This document shows, one piece after another, positions 16,754 to 24,427 of a DNA stretch of 43,302 bases (positions are counted from its first letter, which is position 1; the number at the start of each line of letters is the position of its first letter). Position numbers and translations under genes: made by a program. This stretch comes from Deltaproteobacteria bacterium (lineage in GTDB: Bacteria; Desulfobacterota; Desulfobaccia; Desulfobaccales; 0-14-0-80-60-11): positions 1 to 43,302 of the forward strand of contig VGSJ01000018.1 of the NCBI GenBank assembly GCA_016875015.1, in the 5' to 3' direction. The notes below the pieces were generated by a model. The model did not search any database and was not told the DNA's origin. It was given only the letters and a program-made list of their open reading frames with translations.

Positions 16754-18157
16754 ATGTCAGAAGTGCGCACCCGATTTTCCCCCAGTCCCACCGGCGCCCT
16801 CCACCTGGGCGGCGCCCACACGGCGCTGTTCAACTGGCTCATTGCCCGACATTATCAGGGGACTTTCCTTCTCCGGATCGAGGACACCGACCAGGAGCGG
16901 TCCCAGGAGAAGTTCGTCGCCGAAATTCTGGAGGCCATGACCTGGCTGGGCCTGGACTGGGATGAAGGCCCCTATCGCCAGATGGAACGCCTGCCCATAT
17001 ATCAAGACTACATCAACCGCTTGCTGGCGAGCGGCGCGGCCTATAACTGCAACTGCCCGCCCCAGGATGCCAAGGCCCGCCAGGCCGCCCTGGCCCGGGG
17101 TGAGAAGCCCAAATACCACGGCCACTGCCGGGAGATTAACCTCCCGGCCGGGCCTGAAACCGCGGTCCGCTTCAAGACCCACCATACCGGCGTCACCCAC
17201 TGGGATGACCAAATTAAAGGCCCCATCGCCTTTGACAACCAGGAGCTCGACGACCTGGTGCTCCAACGGGCCGACGGCAATCCCACCTATAATTTCGCGG
17301 TGGTGGTGGATGACATCACCATGGCAGTCACCCACGTCATCCGGGGGGAAGACCACATCCCCAACACCCCCCGGCAGCTTCTCATCTATGAGGCCCTTAA
17401 AGTCACCCCGCCCTTCTTCGCCCACATGCCCCTGATGCTGGGCAAAGACCGGGCCAAGCTCTCCAAACGCCACGGCGCCCTGTCCGCCCTGGCCTACCGG
17501 GATCAAGGCTTTCTGCCGCAGTCTCTGGTGAACTACCTGGCCCGGCTGGGCTGGTCCCACGGCGACCAGGAGATCTTTTCCCGGGAGGAACTCGTCAAAT
17601 ATTTCACCCTGAATCATGTGACCAAATCCCCGGGGGTCTATGACGAGGAAAAGCTCCTGTGGCTCAACAGCCATTATCTCAAGGAGATGCCGGCCCCGGA
17701 GTTGGCCAGGGAACTGACCCCCTTTCTGGCCGCCCAGGGGATCACTGACCCGGATCAGGCTTATCTGACCCGGGTGGCGCCCACCCTGAGCGCCCGGTGT
17801 AAAACCCTGGTGGAGATGGCGGCAGCCGCCCGCTTCTATTTCCTGGACCCCCGGCCCTATGAGGTTAAGGCCGCGGAAAAGTTCCTCACCCCGGCCGCCG
17901 TCCCCACGCTGAGGGAGATTGCGGCGCGTCTGGCTATCCTGCCCGATCCCTCGGAAGAGGCCTTGAATCGGTTGTTCTCCGACCTGGCCCAGACCACCGA
18001 GCAGAAGATGGCCAGCCTGGCCCAGCCGGTGCGGGTGGCCTTGACGGGCAAGACCGCCAGCCCCGGCCTCTATGAAATCATCCATATCCTGGGCCGGGAG
18101 GAGGCCTTGCGGCGGATCAGCCGGGCCATTGAGTTTGCCGAACCGGGGACCGCGTAA
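16754..18157 (+). CDS. gltX: Glutamyl-tRNA synthetase
   Basis: A class I aminoacyl-tRNA synthetase, 467 aa from the ATG at 16754. The ORF track start at 16718 adds 12 residues, but AAGGAAGG lies just before the internal ATG and family members begin there (MSEVRTRFSPSPTG). The HIGH signature is HLGGAH, the KMSKS signature is KLSKR near residue 234, and LRIEDTDQERS is typical. It loads Glu on tRNA(Glu), and possibly tRNA(Gln) if the organism uses the amidotransferase route. It stands alone on the plus strand; a short hairpin follows the stop. Confidence 0.96.
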   Translation: MSEVRTRFSPSPTGALHLGGAHTALFNWLIARHYQGTFLLRIEDTDQERSQEKFVAEILEAMTWLGLDWDEGPYRQMERLPIYQDYINRLLASGAAYNCNCPPQDAKARQAALARGEKPKYHGHCREINLPAGPETAVRFKTHHTGVTHWDDQIKGPIAFDNQELDDLVLQRADGNPTYNFAVVVDDITMAVTHVIRGEDHIPNTPRQLLIYEALKVTPPFFAHMPLMLGKDRAKLSKRHGALSALAYRDQGFLPQSLVNYLARLGWSHGDQEIFSREELVKYFTLNHVTKSPGVYDEEKLLWLNSHYLKEMPAPELARELTPFLAAQGITDPDQAYLTRVAPTLSARCKTLVEMAAAARFYFLDPRPYEVKAAEKFLTPAAVPTLREIAARLAILPDPSEEALNRLFSDLAQTTEQKMASLAQPVRVALTGKTASPGLYEIIHILGREEALRRISRAIEFAEPGTA

Positions 18158-18175
18158 GTGCTGGAGTTAATGCAG

Positions 18176-18192
18176 GGTGCGCCCTGCGCACC
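18176..18192. repeat. Small palindrome after gltX
   Basis: GGTGCG-CCCTG-CGCACC is a perfect 6-bp stem 18 bases past the gltX stop. There is no T-run, so it is more likely one of the dispersed palindromes than a classical terminator. Confidence 0.45.
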
Positions 18193-18254
18193 ACGTTACT
18201 GAATTGAATTGGCCAACCGGCCGTACTTCTTGCCACTTCTGAAGGAGGTTAGTC

Positions 18255-18446
18255 ATGGCTGAACAGGATCAATCGTATCGAAAAAAGCAGGTTTACCTGG
18301 TGCTCTTGGTGTTTGCCTGCCTAGGACTCGCCATTTGGGGGCAGAGCGCCCCGGTGGCCGTGGTCGCCATCCTGGCGGCCTGCGGCTTCTGCTTCTATGC
18401 CTCCACCCTGGAGCCGGAGAAAAAGCCTGAAGAACACCATCATTAA
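18255..18446 (+). CDS. Small membrane protein, hypothetical
   Basis: A 63-aa protein with a very strong ribosome site (GAAGGAGG seven bases ahead of ATG). A charged N-terminus (MAEQDQSYRKKQ) precedes a hydrophobic stretch from about residue 13 to 49, enough for two short membrane helices (VYLVLLVFACLGLAIWG and VAVVAILAACGFCFYA). The tail is charged and His-rich (EPEKKPEEHHH), which could bind metal. No family was recognised. The ribosome site and clean composition favour a real gene. Confidence 0.7.
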   Translation: MAEQDQSYRKKQVYLVLLVFACLGLAIWGQSAPVAVVAILAACGFCFYASTLEPEKKPEEHHH

Positions 18447-18577
18447 TCAACCGGTTACGGGTGGAGGGGGCGCCCCCTGCCAGGTTCAATAACCGGGGGG
18501 CGGGGGATCGGGGCCAGCGGTAATCCTGTCTTTCTCCGCGCCTCCCCCATCCGCTTCCCAACCAGAAGGAGGGCCTT

Positions 18578-19516
18578 ATGCGTATCGCCTTGATTGGCCA
18601 GGCGGCCTTTGGCGCGGACGTCCTGAAAGGTTTAATCAAGCAGGGGCAAGAGGTCGTGGGCGTCTTCTGCCCCCCGGATCGGGGCGGCAAGACCGACCCC
18701 CTCAAAGACGCGGCCCTGGCCGCGGGAATTCCCGCGTGGCAACCGCCCCGAATGAAGGACCCCCAGGCCTACGATCAGATGGTTTCTCTCAACCCCGACC
18801 TGGCGGTCCTGGCCTTCGTCACCGACATTGTGCCCGGCCAGGTCCTGGGCGTCCCCAAACTGGGGGCCATCTGCTATCACCCCTCCATCCTCCCCAAATA
18901 CCGGGGCGCCTCGGCCATCAACTGGGCGGTGATCAACGGCGAGCGGGAGTCCGGGCTCACCATCTTCTGGGTGGATGAAGGCATCGACACCGGCGACATC
19001 CTCCTCCAGAAGAAGGTGGAGATCGGCCCCAGCGAGACCACCGGGGAGGTTTACTTCAATAAGCTTTATCAGTTGGGAGTGGAAGCCTGTCTGGAGGCGG
19101 TGGCTCTCGTGGCCCAGGGAAAGGCCCCCCGGATTCCCCAAGACCACTCCCTGGGCGCCTACGACCCCCCGTGCGACGAGAAGGTGGCCGCGCTCAACTG
19201 GAACCAGCCGGGCCGCCAGGTTTTCAACTTCATCCGGGGCTGCGACCCCCAGCCCGGCGCCACCACCACCTTCAGGGGGGAGCAGGTAAAGCTCTATAAT
19301 GCCTCCTTCCTCATGGACGACCACATCGCCCCGCCCGGGGAGATACTGGAAGTCACGGACAAGGGGATCAAGGTGGCCGTATCCGGGGCCGCCCTCTTGA
19401 TTACCCGTTTTCGCACCAAGGACCTGGGCAAGGTCAAGGCCCCGGAGTTTATCGAGGCGAAACAACCCCGCCCCGGCGACCGGTTCGGGGCGCCTGCGGT
19501 CATGCGGTGCTGTTGA
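18578..19516 (+). CDS. Formyl-THF hydrolase/formyltransferase-like protein
   Basis: A 312-aa protein of the Fmt-like formyltransferase fold. It resembles the N-terminal 10-formyl-THF hydrolase domain of formyl-THF dehydrogenase (ALDH1L1) more than classical Fmt. It begins MRIALIGQAAFGADVLKGL and has DRGGKTDPLK and YHPSILPKYRGASAINW. H101 and D137 match the catalytic His and Asp of that family, including their 36-residue spacing. A C-terminal OB-like domain follows (EQVKLYNASF, GEILEVTDKGIKVAV). It likely transfers or hydrolyses the formyl group of 10-formyl-THF. It stands alone, but shares the folate theme with the metF locus. A second fmt elsewhere is expected but cannot be seen. Confidence 0.85.
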   Translation: MRIALIGQAAFGADVLKGLIKQGQEVVGVFCPPDRGGKTDPLKDAALAAGIPAWQPPRMKDPQAYDQMVSLNPDLAVLAFVTDIVPGQVLGVPKLGAICYHPSILPKYRGASAINWAVINGERESGLTIFWVDEGIDTGDILLQKKVEIGPSETTGEVYFNKLYQLGVEACLEAVALVAQGKAPRIPQDHSLGAYDPPCDEKVAALNWNQPGRQVFNFIRGCDPQPGATTTFRGEQVKLYNASFLMDDHIAPPGEILEVTDKGIKVAVSGAALLITRFRTKDLGKVKAPEFIEAKQPRPGDRFGAPAVMRCC

Positions 19517-19545
19517 TCTAAGACAGCCCCGCCGGGTGATTCAAC

Positions 19546-19576
19546 TGTAGGGGCGGGTTTTAAACCCGCCCCTACA
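19546..19576. repeat. Perfect 31-bp palindrome
   Basis: TGTAGGGGCGGGTTT-T-AAACCCGCCCCTACA is a perfect 15-bp inverted repeat with a one-base centre. It lies between the formyltransferase and the membrane protein. Its GTAGGG..CCCTAC edge is shared by other palindromes in the window. It could double as a terminator-like hairpin. Confidence 0.8.
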
Positions 19577-19610
19577 AAGCGAACCATGACTTATCTCGAC
19601 CCCAGACGAC

Positions 19611-20075
19611 ATGGCAAAAAATTTGAAGCAAGATGTTGCCCTAAAGGCCCGCTACCTGGCGGCCAACTTCATCGGCCTGGCCATGATCGCCGCGGTCTTT
19701 GTCTATGCCGGAGTGGTGGAGGTGATCAAGTGGCAGATGGCGCCCTTCGCCGGGTTCGCCAAACTTCCTCCCCCAAAGGTCAGCCTCCTCAAGTATAGCT
19801 TTCTAGCCCTGGCCGCAGTTCAGTTTGGGATCATCAAGTTACTGCCGAAAATCCTGCCGAACCCTTCGGTGGAGCATTTGTCCCAAGGTGCGATTATCAC
19901 CTTCGCCCTGTGCGAATCCGTGGCGATCCTGGGTTTGGCGCTTTTTCTCCTGGCCGGCAATGCCCTGGATTTCTATGTTTTTATGGTGATTTCCCTGGGA
20001 TTTTTCTACCTGTTTTTCCCCAAATACGAGCAGTGGGAAAAGCGGATTAAATCCAACATTGCAGGCAGGAGATAA
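19611..20075 (+). CDS. Multi-pass membrane protein, hypothetical
   Basis: A 154-aa protein with about four membrane helices: YLAANFIGLAMIAAVFVYAGVVEVI, LLKYSFLALAAVQFGIIKLL, IITFALCESVAILGLALFLLAG and FYVFMVISLGFFYLFF. The ALCESVAILGLAL helix carries a Glu inside the membrane, reminiscent of ion-binding rotor-ring helices, but this is weak. The C-terminus is basic (KRIKSNIAGRR). No family was recognised. It precedes the interrupted AT-rich gene by two bases. Confidence 0.78.
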   Translation: MAKNLKQDVALKARYLAANFIGLAMIAAVFVYAGVVEVIKWQMAPFAGFAKLPPPKVSLLKYSFLALAAVQFGIIKLLPKILPNPSVEHLSQGAIITFALCESVAILGLALFLLAGNALDFYVFMVISLGFFYLFFPKYEQWEKRIKSNIAGRR

Positions 20076-20077
20076 TC

Positions 20078-20236
20078 ATGGAAAATTATTTAACTATGTG
20101 GTCAATTTTTCTTGCTGTAGCTTCAACTACGTTAGCTATAGCCGCATTTATATTTAGCTGGGCTTCTTATAGAAACGCCACAAAATTGCAAATTCAAGCG
20201 CAGGAAATTCTTTCTCAAATTTCCCAAAAAGTTTAA
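20078..20236 (+). pseudogene. 5' part of interrupted membrane/coiled-coil gene
   Basis: A 52-codon frame missing from the ORF track. It has a good ribosome site (AGGAGATAATC then ATG), a membrane helix (MWSIFLAVASTTLAIAAFIFSW) and an amphipathic start of a coiled coil (KLQIQAQEILSQISQKV). It ends in TAA at 20234. The 187-aa ORF at 20243 is in the same frame only two sense codons later, and it continues the helix without its own ribosome site. The two are best read as one gene of about 241 codons broken by a stop. The DNA is AT-rich, unlike its surroundings, which suggests transfer. Confidence 0.65.
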
Positions 20237-20242
20237 GTAGTT

Positions 20243-20806
20243 GTGGAAAGGACGACTCACCAAATTGATAAAGCTTGGGATTATTTCACTGGATTACCCT
20301 ATGGTTCCTCATCAAAAACCACTGAAGAAAATTTTAAGAAAGAAGAAGAGTTAAAAAGACAGATAATTGAAGAGGCACGAAAAGAGACTACTGAATTAAT
20401 GAAGGATGCAGGATTACAAAAGAAAACATTAAATGAATTAGTTGAAAAGGTTCAAAGTTTAGTAGGAAAAAGCACTGAACGAACTAGACAGTTGTTAGAA
20501 CGTGAAAGGATATCACAAAAATTTATTATCATTGAAGAGGAATTAAGGGGTATAGCAGATGATTTTCAAGTTTTCTTCGCCAAAGGAGTTCATTTATTAG
20601 CAATCATATCGGATTTTAAAAAGTTAGAGCGATTTAAATTTATTAACCCACAGGCTTTAGATAGTATACAAAGATTATTTGGTATTTATAAAGGTAATCC
20701 ATCATATTCTGATGAGGAAATTAAGGAGATATCGCGTGAGCTTGATTCACTCATAGATTATTTAAAATATTTGCGTAGAGGATCAAAGAACATTCAACAT
20801 TTATGA
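20243..20806 (+). pseudogene. 3' part of interrupted membrane/coiled-coil gene
   Basis: A 187-aa frame from GTG, strongly AT-rich. It opens with VERTTHQIDKAWDYFTGLPYG and then has a long charged coiled coil (EENFKKEEELKRQIIEEARKETTELM; LVEKVQSLVGKSTERTRQLLERERISQ), followed by a globular-looking helical end (DFQVFFAKGVHLLAIISDFKKL). No ribosome site precedes the GTG. It continues in frame from the 52-codon piece upstream, which supplies a membrane anchor. No family was recognised. If the GTG is used it would be a soluble coiled-coil protein; otherwise the gene is broken, or the stop is a sequencing error. Confidence 0.6.
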
Positions 20807-20901
20807 TAAAAATCGCCATTTACTACCACCCCTCTTTCAGCCGCAAGAGTTACATGACCGGCGACCATCGCCTCCGCGGCATTAGTGGGGCAGTGAAATG
20901 A
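20803..20901 (+). pseudogene. Remnant of a deacetylase N-terminus
   Basis: A 32-codon frame reading MIKIAIYYHPSFSRKSYMTGDHRLRG and then unrelated residues to TGA. Its IYYHPSFSRKSYMT is identical over 14 residues to the start of the histone-deacetylase-like gene at 21417, and the DNA is alike with mostly synonymous differences in that stretch. It starts inside the stop of the AT-rich gene (ATGA) and ends inside the ATG of the DUF4258 gene (ATGA). It looks like the stump of a diverged homologue left by insertion or recombination. Confidence 0.7.
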
Positions 20902-21185
20902 ATTGCCAACAAATCATTTTCAGCCAGCACGCCGTGCAACGCATGTTTGAACGCGGTATTCAGACAAACGCCATAAGAGCCGTAATCGAATCAGGAGAAG
21001 TTATTGGGGATTACCCGGACGATCACCCTTTCCCAAGTTGTCTAGCCATTGGTTGGCTGGAAGGGAGACCTATCCATGTGGTAGTCGCCATAGATGCTAT
21101 CAGCCAAACATGTTATATTATCACTGCATACGTTCCAGATTTGGATATTTGGCATCCAGATTTTAGAACCAAGAGGTTGCTATGA
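20898..21185 (+). CDS. DUF4258 protein, probable RelE-like toxin
   Basis: A 95-aa protein of the DUF4258 family, small RelE/BrnT-like proteins usually paired with an antitoxin. The signature is FSQHAVQRMFERGI near the N-terminus, followed by VIESGEVIGDYPDDHPFPSCL, RPIHVVVAI and CYIITAYVPD. Such proteins are thought to be mRNA-targeting toxins, though activity of this family is less established. It overlaps the downstream YgiT-like gene by ATGA, the usual coupling in toxin-antitoxin pairs. Being toxin-first matches the MqsRA-like order. Confidence 0.85.
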   Translation: MNCQQIIFSQHAVQRMFERGIQTNAIRAVIESGEVIGDYPDDHPFPSCLAIGWLEGRPIHVVVAIDAISQTCYIITAYVPDLDIWHPDFRTKRLL

Positions 21186-21406
21186 AATGCGTCATTTGTC
21201 GCGAAGGTCAAACCGCGTCGGGCCAGGCTACCGTAACCTTGCAGCGCGGTGAGAGCACCATTATTTTTAAAAACGTACCTGCGCAAGTGTGTTCAAACTG
21301 TGGGGAATATTATCTCTCCGAATCTGTCACCAACCAGTTGTTGACCAGGGCCGAAGCCGCGGTACAAAGCGGAGCCGAATTGGAAATCCTGCGCTTTGCC
21401 GCATAA
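21182..21406 (+). CDS. YgiT-type zinc finger protein, probable antitoxin
   Basis: A 74-aa protein with two Cys pairs, MKCVICREG and CSNCGEYYLSE, matching the YgiT/MqsA N-terminal zinc finger. The segment between is a beta-rich core (ATVTLQRGESTIIFKNVPAQ), and the C-terminal helix (VTNQLLTRAEAAVQSG) has no helix-turn-helix DNA-binding domain, so it is the short form. It is translationally coupled to the DUF4258 gene and is expected to neutralise it. It ends 10 bases before the deacetylase start. Confidence 0.88.
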   Translation: MKCVICREGQTASGQATVTLQRGESTIIFKNVPAQVCSNCGEYYLSESVTNQLLTRAEAAVQSGAELEILRFAA

Positions 21407-21416
21407 AAGAGCGGTC

Positions 21417-22262
21417 ATGAAAAACCTCGGCATCTACTACCACCCCTCCTTCAGCCGCAAGAGCTACATGACCGTGGGCAACCGGCTCCGGGACTTTCCC
21501 GAGGCTTTGGAGCCGCTCCTGGCCCGGCCCAACGTGCGCCTCATTGAGTCGCCCCGGGTGTCCGAGGAGCTCGTCCTCAAGGTCCACGCCCCGGAGATGC
21601 TCACTATGGTAGCGCATGACGGCTTCTGCTCCACCGCGTACGAGTCCGTGGGCGGGGTGGTGGCCGGCATGGCGGATTTGGCCAAAGGCGAAATCGACCG
21701 GGCCTTCTGCTTCATCGGCGCCGGCGGCCACCACGCGGGCTACCGCCAGTTCTGGGGGGCCTGCTGCTTCAACGATGTGGTCATCGCCCTGACTCACACC
21801 CGGGAAATCAGCCCCTGGCGCCGCTTTGCCGTTGTGGACACCGACGCCCACCACGGCGACGGCACCCGCCAGCTGGTGCGGGACGACCCCGAGGTCTTCC
21901 ACCTGTGCTTCTGCGGCCTCAACTTCACCAGCGACGACGGCGCCAAGGTGGATGTCAACGCCTATCGTCTGAATCCGCACGCCGACCCCGATGCCCAGTA
22001 CGTGGACCTAGTGCGCCAAAACCTCCCCTTGATCCCGAAGTTCAAACCGGACCTGCTCATCTGGTATTACGGCTTCGACACCCACCGGGATGACTACGGC
22101 TCCCTGGGGCTCACCGAGGCGGCCTATTTCGCCATCTGCGACCTGATGCTCGCCGCCGCCGCCGAGATGGGTGTCCCCCTGATGGTGGTCCTGGCGGGGG
22201 GCTCCATGTCCCACCTGGCCACCGCCACCATCCCGGAAATCATCCGCCGCCTGGCGGGCTGA
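21417..22262 (+). CDS. Histone deacetylase/acetylpolyamine amidohydrolase family protein
   Basis: A 281-aa protein from the ATG at 21417; the ORF track start at 21396 adds seven residues that overlap the antitoxin gene. It is a zinc-dependent deacetylase of the HDAC/AcuC/APAH group. Visible motifs are GGHHAGYRQFWGACCFND (active-site His pair), DTDAHHGDGTRQL (zinc Asp and His) and YGFDTHRDDYG (second zinc Asp). It likely removes acetyl groups from a small amine or a protein lysine; the substrate is unknown. It is shorter than typical HDACs of about 300-370 aa, but the catalytic set is complete. A stump of a homologue lies 600 bp upstream. Confidence 0.88.
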   Translation: MKNLGIYYHPSFSRKSYMTVGNRLRDFPEALEPLLARPNVRLIESPRVSEELVLKVHAPEMLTMVAHDGFCSTAYESVGGVVAGMADLAKGEIDRAFCFIGAGGHHAGYRQFWGACCFNDVVIALTHTREISPWRRFAVVDTDAHHGDGTRQLVRDDPEVFHLCFCGLNFTSDDGAKVDVNAYRLNPHADPDAQYVDLVRQNLPLIPKFKPDLLIWYYGFDTHRDDYGSLGLTEAAYFAICDLMLAAAAEMGVPLMVVLAGGSMSHLATATIPEIIRRLAG

Positions 22263-22271
22263 GAGAGGCCG

Positions 22272-23180
22272 ATGGACGACATCAGCCCAAATTTCCATGA
22301 GACTCTGCTGGACAATCTGTATGACGGGGTCTATTTCGTTGACCGGGAGAGGCAGATCACTTTTTGGAATAAGGCCGCGGAAAGAATCACCGGGTTCACC
22401 AAAGCGGAAGTGCTGGGCAAACGGTGCGCCGACAACCTGCTGCGCCACGTGGACGACCGGGGTAATCCCCTGTGCGAAGGGGCCTGCCCCCTATCCCATA
22501 CCTTGCGTGATGGTGTGCTCCGGTCAGCCTCGGTCTTTCTCCATCACAAGCAGGGGCACCGGTTGCCCGTAGCCATCGGGGTCTCCCCCATTACCGACAG
22601 CGGACAGAACATTATTGGAGCGGTGGAGATCTTCCGGGACGATTCCGCCACCATCGCCGCCCTGGAGCACCTCAAGGAACTGGAAGACCTGGCCTACCTG
22701 GATGGTCTCACCCGCATCGCCAACCGCGCCTATCTGGAAACCTTTGTGGTCGGCAAATTCAATGAATTGCAGCGCCTGGGCTGGTCCTTTGGGGTTATTT
22801 TCTTAGACGTGGACCGATTTAAACTGGTGAACGACACCTTTGGCCACCAGGCGGGAGATGTAGTCCTGAAAATGGTGGCCAAGACCCTCTTGAAAAATTG
22901 TCGTTCCTTCGACCTGGTAGGCAGGTGGGGTGGAGAAGAATTTGTTTGTGTTGTAAGTAAGTTAAAAGATGCGGACCAGATCATAGACATTGCAGATCGG
23001 TTGCGCGTCCTGGTGGAAAGCGCTTGGGTTTCTCTGGCGGATTCCTCCCTTCACGTGACCATTTCCCTGGGAGCAACCCTGGCCCGGATTCAGGATACCC
23101 CGGAAACTTTGATCCACCGGGCTGATGAGCTGATGTACCAGAGCAAAGCGGCGGGGCGCAACCGCCTCACCTATAAATAA
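22272..23180 (+). CDS. PAS-GGDEF diguanylate cyclase
   Basis: A 302-aa protein with one PAS domain (residues about 10-130, LYDGVYFVDRERQITFWNKAAERITGF) and a GGDEF domain (about 140-300). The active site is GGEEF near residue 222, preceded five residues earlier by RSFD, which fits the product-binding inhibitory RxxD site. The Mg-binding FLDVDRFK is intact. It should make c-di-GMP with feedback control. The PAS has a Cys pair (CEGACPLS) that could bind metal or sense redox. It lies nine bases after the deacetylase gene. Confidence 0.94.
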   Translation: MDDISPNFHETLLDNLYDGVYFVDRERQITFWNKAAERITGFTKAEVLGKRCADNLLRHVDDRGNPLCEGACPLSHTLRDGVLRSASVFLHHKQGHRLPVAIGVSPITDSGQNIIGAVEIFRDDSATIAALEHLKELEDLAYLDGLTRIANRAYLETFVVGKFNELQRLGWSFGVIFLDVDRFKLVNDTFGHQAGDVVLKMVAKTLLKNCRSFDLVGRWGGEEFVCVVSKLKDADQIIDIADRLRVLVESAWVSLADSSLHVTISLGATLARIQDTPETLIHRADELMYQSKAAGRNRLTYK

Positions 23181-23248
23181 CTTCCGGTTCGGCAAGTTAC
23201 GGCCGGGATAGAGCCGGTGCCGGGCGGAGGGATAACCGCCACGTGCCC

Positions 23249-23277
23249 TTGCCGGGGGCCAGGCATTAATCTATAAT
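23249..23277 (+). promoter_or_regulatory. Sigma-70-type promoter for prfA
   Basis: TTGCCG (23249-23254), a 17-bp spacer and a perfect TATAAT (23272-23277) lie about 80 bp ahead of prfA. The -35 matches consensus at four of six bases. Confidence 0.55.
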
Positions 23278-23359
23278 ATATTTAAATGCTGAGATAATTT
23301 CCCACCAACTCTAAAACCGCCAGCCGGGGCCCGGCGCCCTGGCGCAATGATATATCCCT

Positions 23360-24427
23360 ATGATTACCGACCGTTTGGAATCCCTGGAAAATCGCTACCA
23401 GGAACTGGAAGACGCCCTGACCGACCCCGCGGTCATCAAGAACCAGGACCTGTACCATAAGTATCGCAAGGAACACGCCGACCTGGCGCCGGTGATCCTG
23501 ATCTTCCGTCGCTATCAGCAGGTGGACAAAGAACTGGCGGAAAACCAGACTCTGGTGAAGGAAGAGACGGACGAGGAATTGAAGGCCTATGCCCGGGAGG
23601 AGATCCATGTCCTCAAAGATCAGGCCGACAATTTGGAAGAAGAACTCCGCATTCTGCTGCTGCCCAAAGACCCCCTGGATGAAAAAAACGTCATCCTGGA
23701 GATCCGGGCCGGCACCGGGGGCGAGGAAGCCGGCCTCTTCGCCGCCGACCTTTTCCGGATGTACACCCGCCTGGCGGAACGCAAAGGCTGGAAGCTGGAA
23801 ATCCTCAGCCACTCCGCCACCGGCATCGGCGGGCTCAAGGAAATCATCGCCTCCATCTCCGGTAACCAGGTGTACAGCCAGCTCAAATACGAAAGCGGCG
23901 TGCACCGGGTCCAGCGGGTCCCGGCAACGGAATCCCAGGGGCGGATCCACACCTCCGCGGTGACGGTGGCGGTCCTGCCGGAGGCCGAAGAGGTGGACGT
24001 CCAGATCAACCCCGAAGAGTTGCGCATCGATGTCTTCCGGTCCTCCGGTCCCGGGGGGCAGAGCGTCAACACCACGGATTCCGCGGTGCGCATCACCCAC
24101 CTGCCCACGGGCCTGGTGGTCTCCTGTCAGGATGAAAAATCCCAGCACAAAAACAAAGCCAAGGGGCTCAAGGTGCTCCGGTCCCGGCTTTTCGACCTGA
24201 AGCAGCAGGAGCAGCAGCAGCAGATCGCCCAGGAGCGCAAGAGCCAGGTGGGCACGGGGGACCGGAGTGAGCGCATCCGCACCTACAATTTCCCCCAGGG
24301 TCGGATCACCGACCACCGTATCGGCTTGACCCTCTACCGGCTGGAGGCCATGCTGGACGGGGATCTGGACGAACTCCTCCAGGGTTTGATCGCCGACCAC
24401 CGGACCCGGGCCCTGGCACCGGCGTAA
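23360..24427 (+). CDS. prfA: Peptide chain release factor 1
   Basis: A 355-aa class I release factor. The GGQ motif ([20 protein letters not shown], near residue 232) carries the Gln that is methylated by PrmC. The PAT tripeptide ([11 protein letters not shown]) is the RF1 stop-codon discriminator for UAA/UAG. RF1 does not read UGA, which fits an organism that also recodes UGA. prmC starts at the next base after its stop, so the two are an operon, as in many bacteria. Confidence 0.96.
   Translation: MITDRLESLENRYQELEDALTDPAVIKNQDLYHKYRKEHADLAPVILIFRRYQQVDKELAENQTLVKEETDEELKAYAREEIHVLKDQADNLEEELRILLLPKDPLDEKNVILEIRAGTGGEEAGLFAADLFRMYTRLAERKGWKLEILSHSATGIGGLKEIIASISGNQVYSQLKYESGVHRVQRVPATESQGRIHTSAVTVAVLPEAEEVDVQINPEELRIDVFRSSGPGGQSVNTTDSAVRITHLPTGLVVSCQDEKSQHKNKAKGLKVLRSRLFDLKQQEQQQQIAQERKSQVGTGDRSERIRTYNFPQGRITDHRIGLTLYRLEAMLDGDLDELLQGLIADHRTRALAPA

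Noticed and set aside
16757-18085. 442-aa minus-strand ORF
   Set aside because: Antisense to gltX.
20234-20236. Possible recoded stop like the mvhD UGA
   Set aside because: It is TAA, which has no known recoding to an amino acid in such bacteria, so a broken gene or sequence error is more likely.
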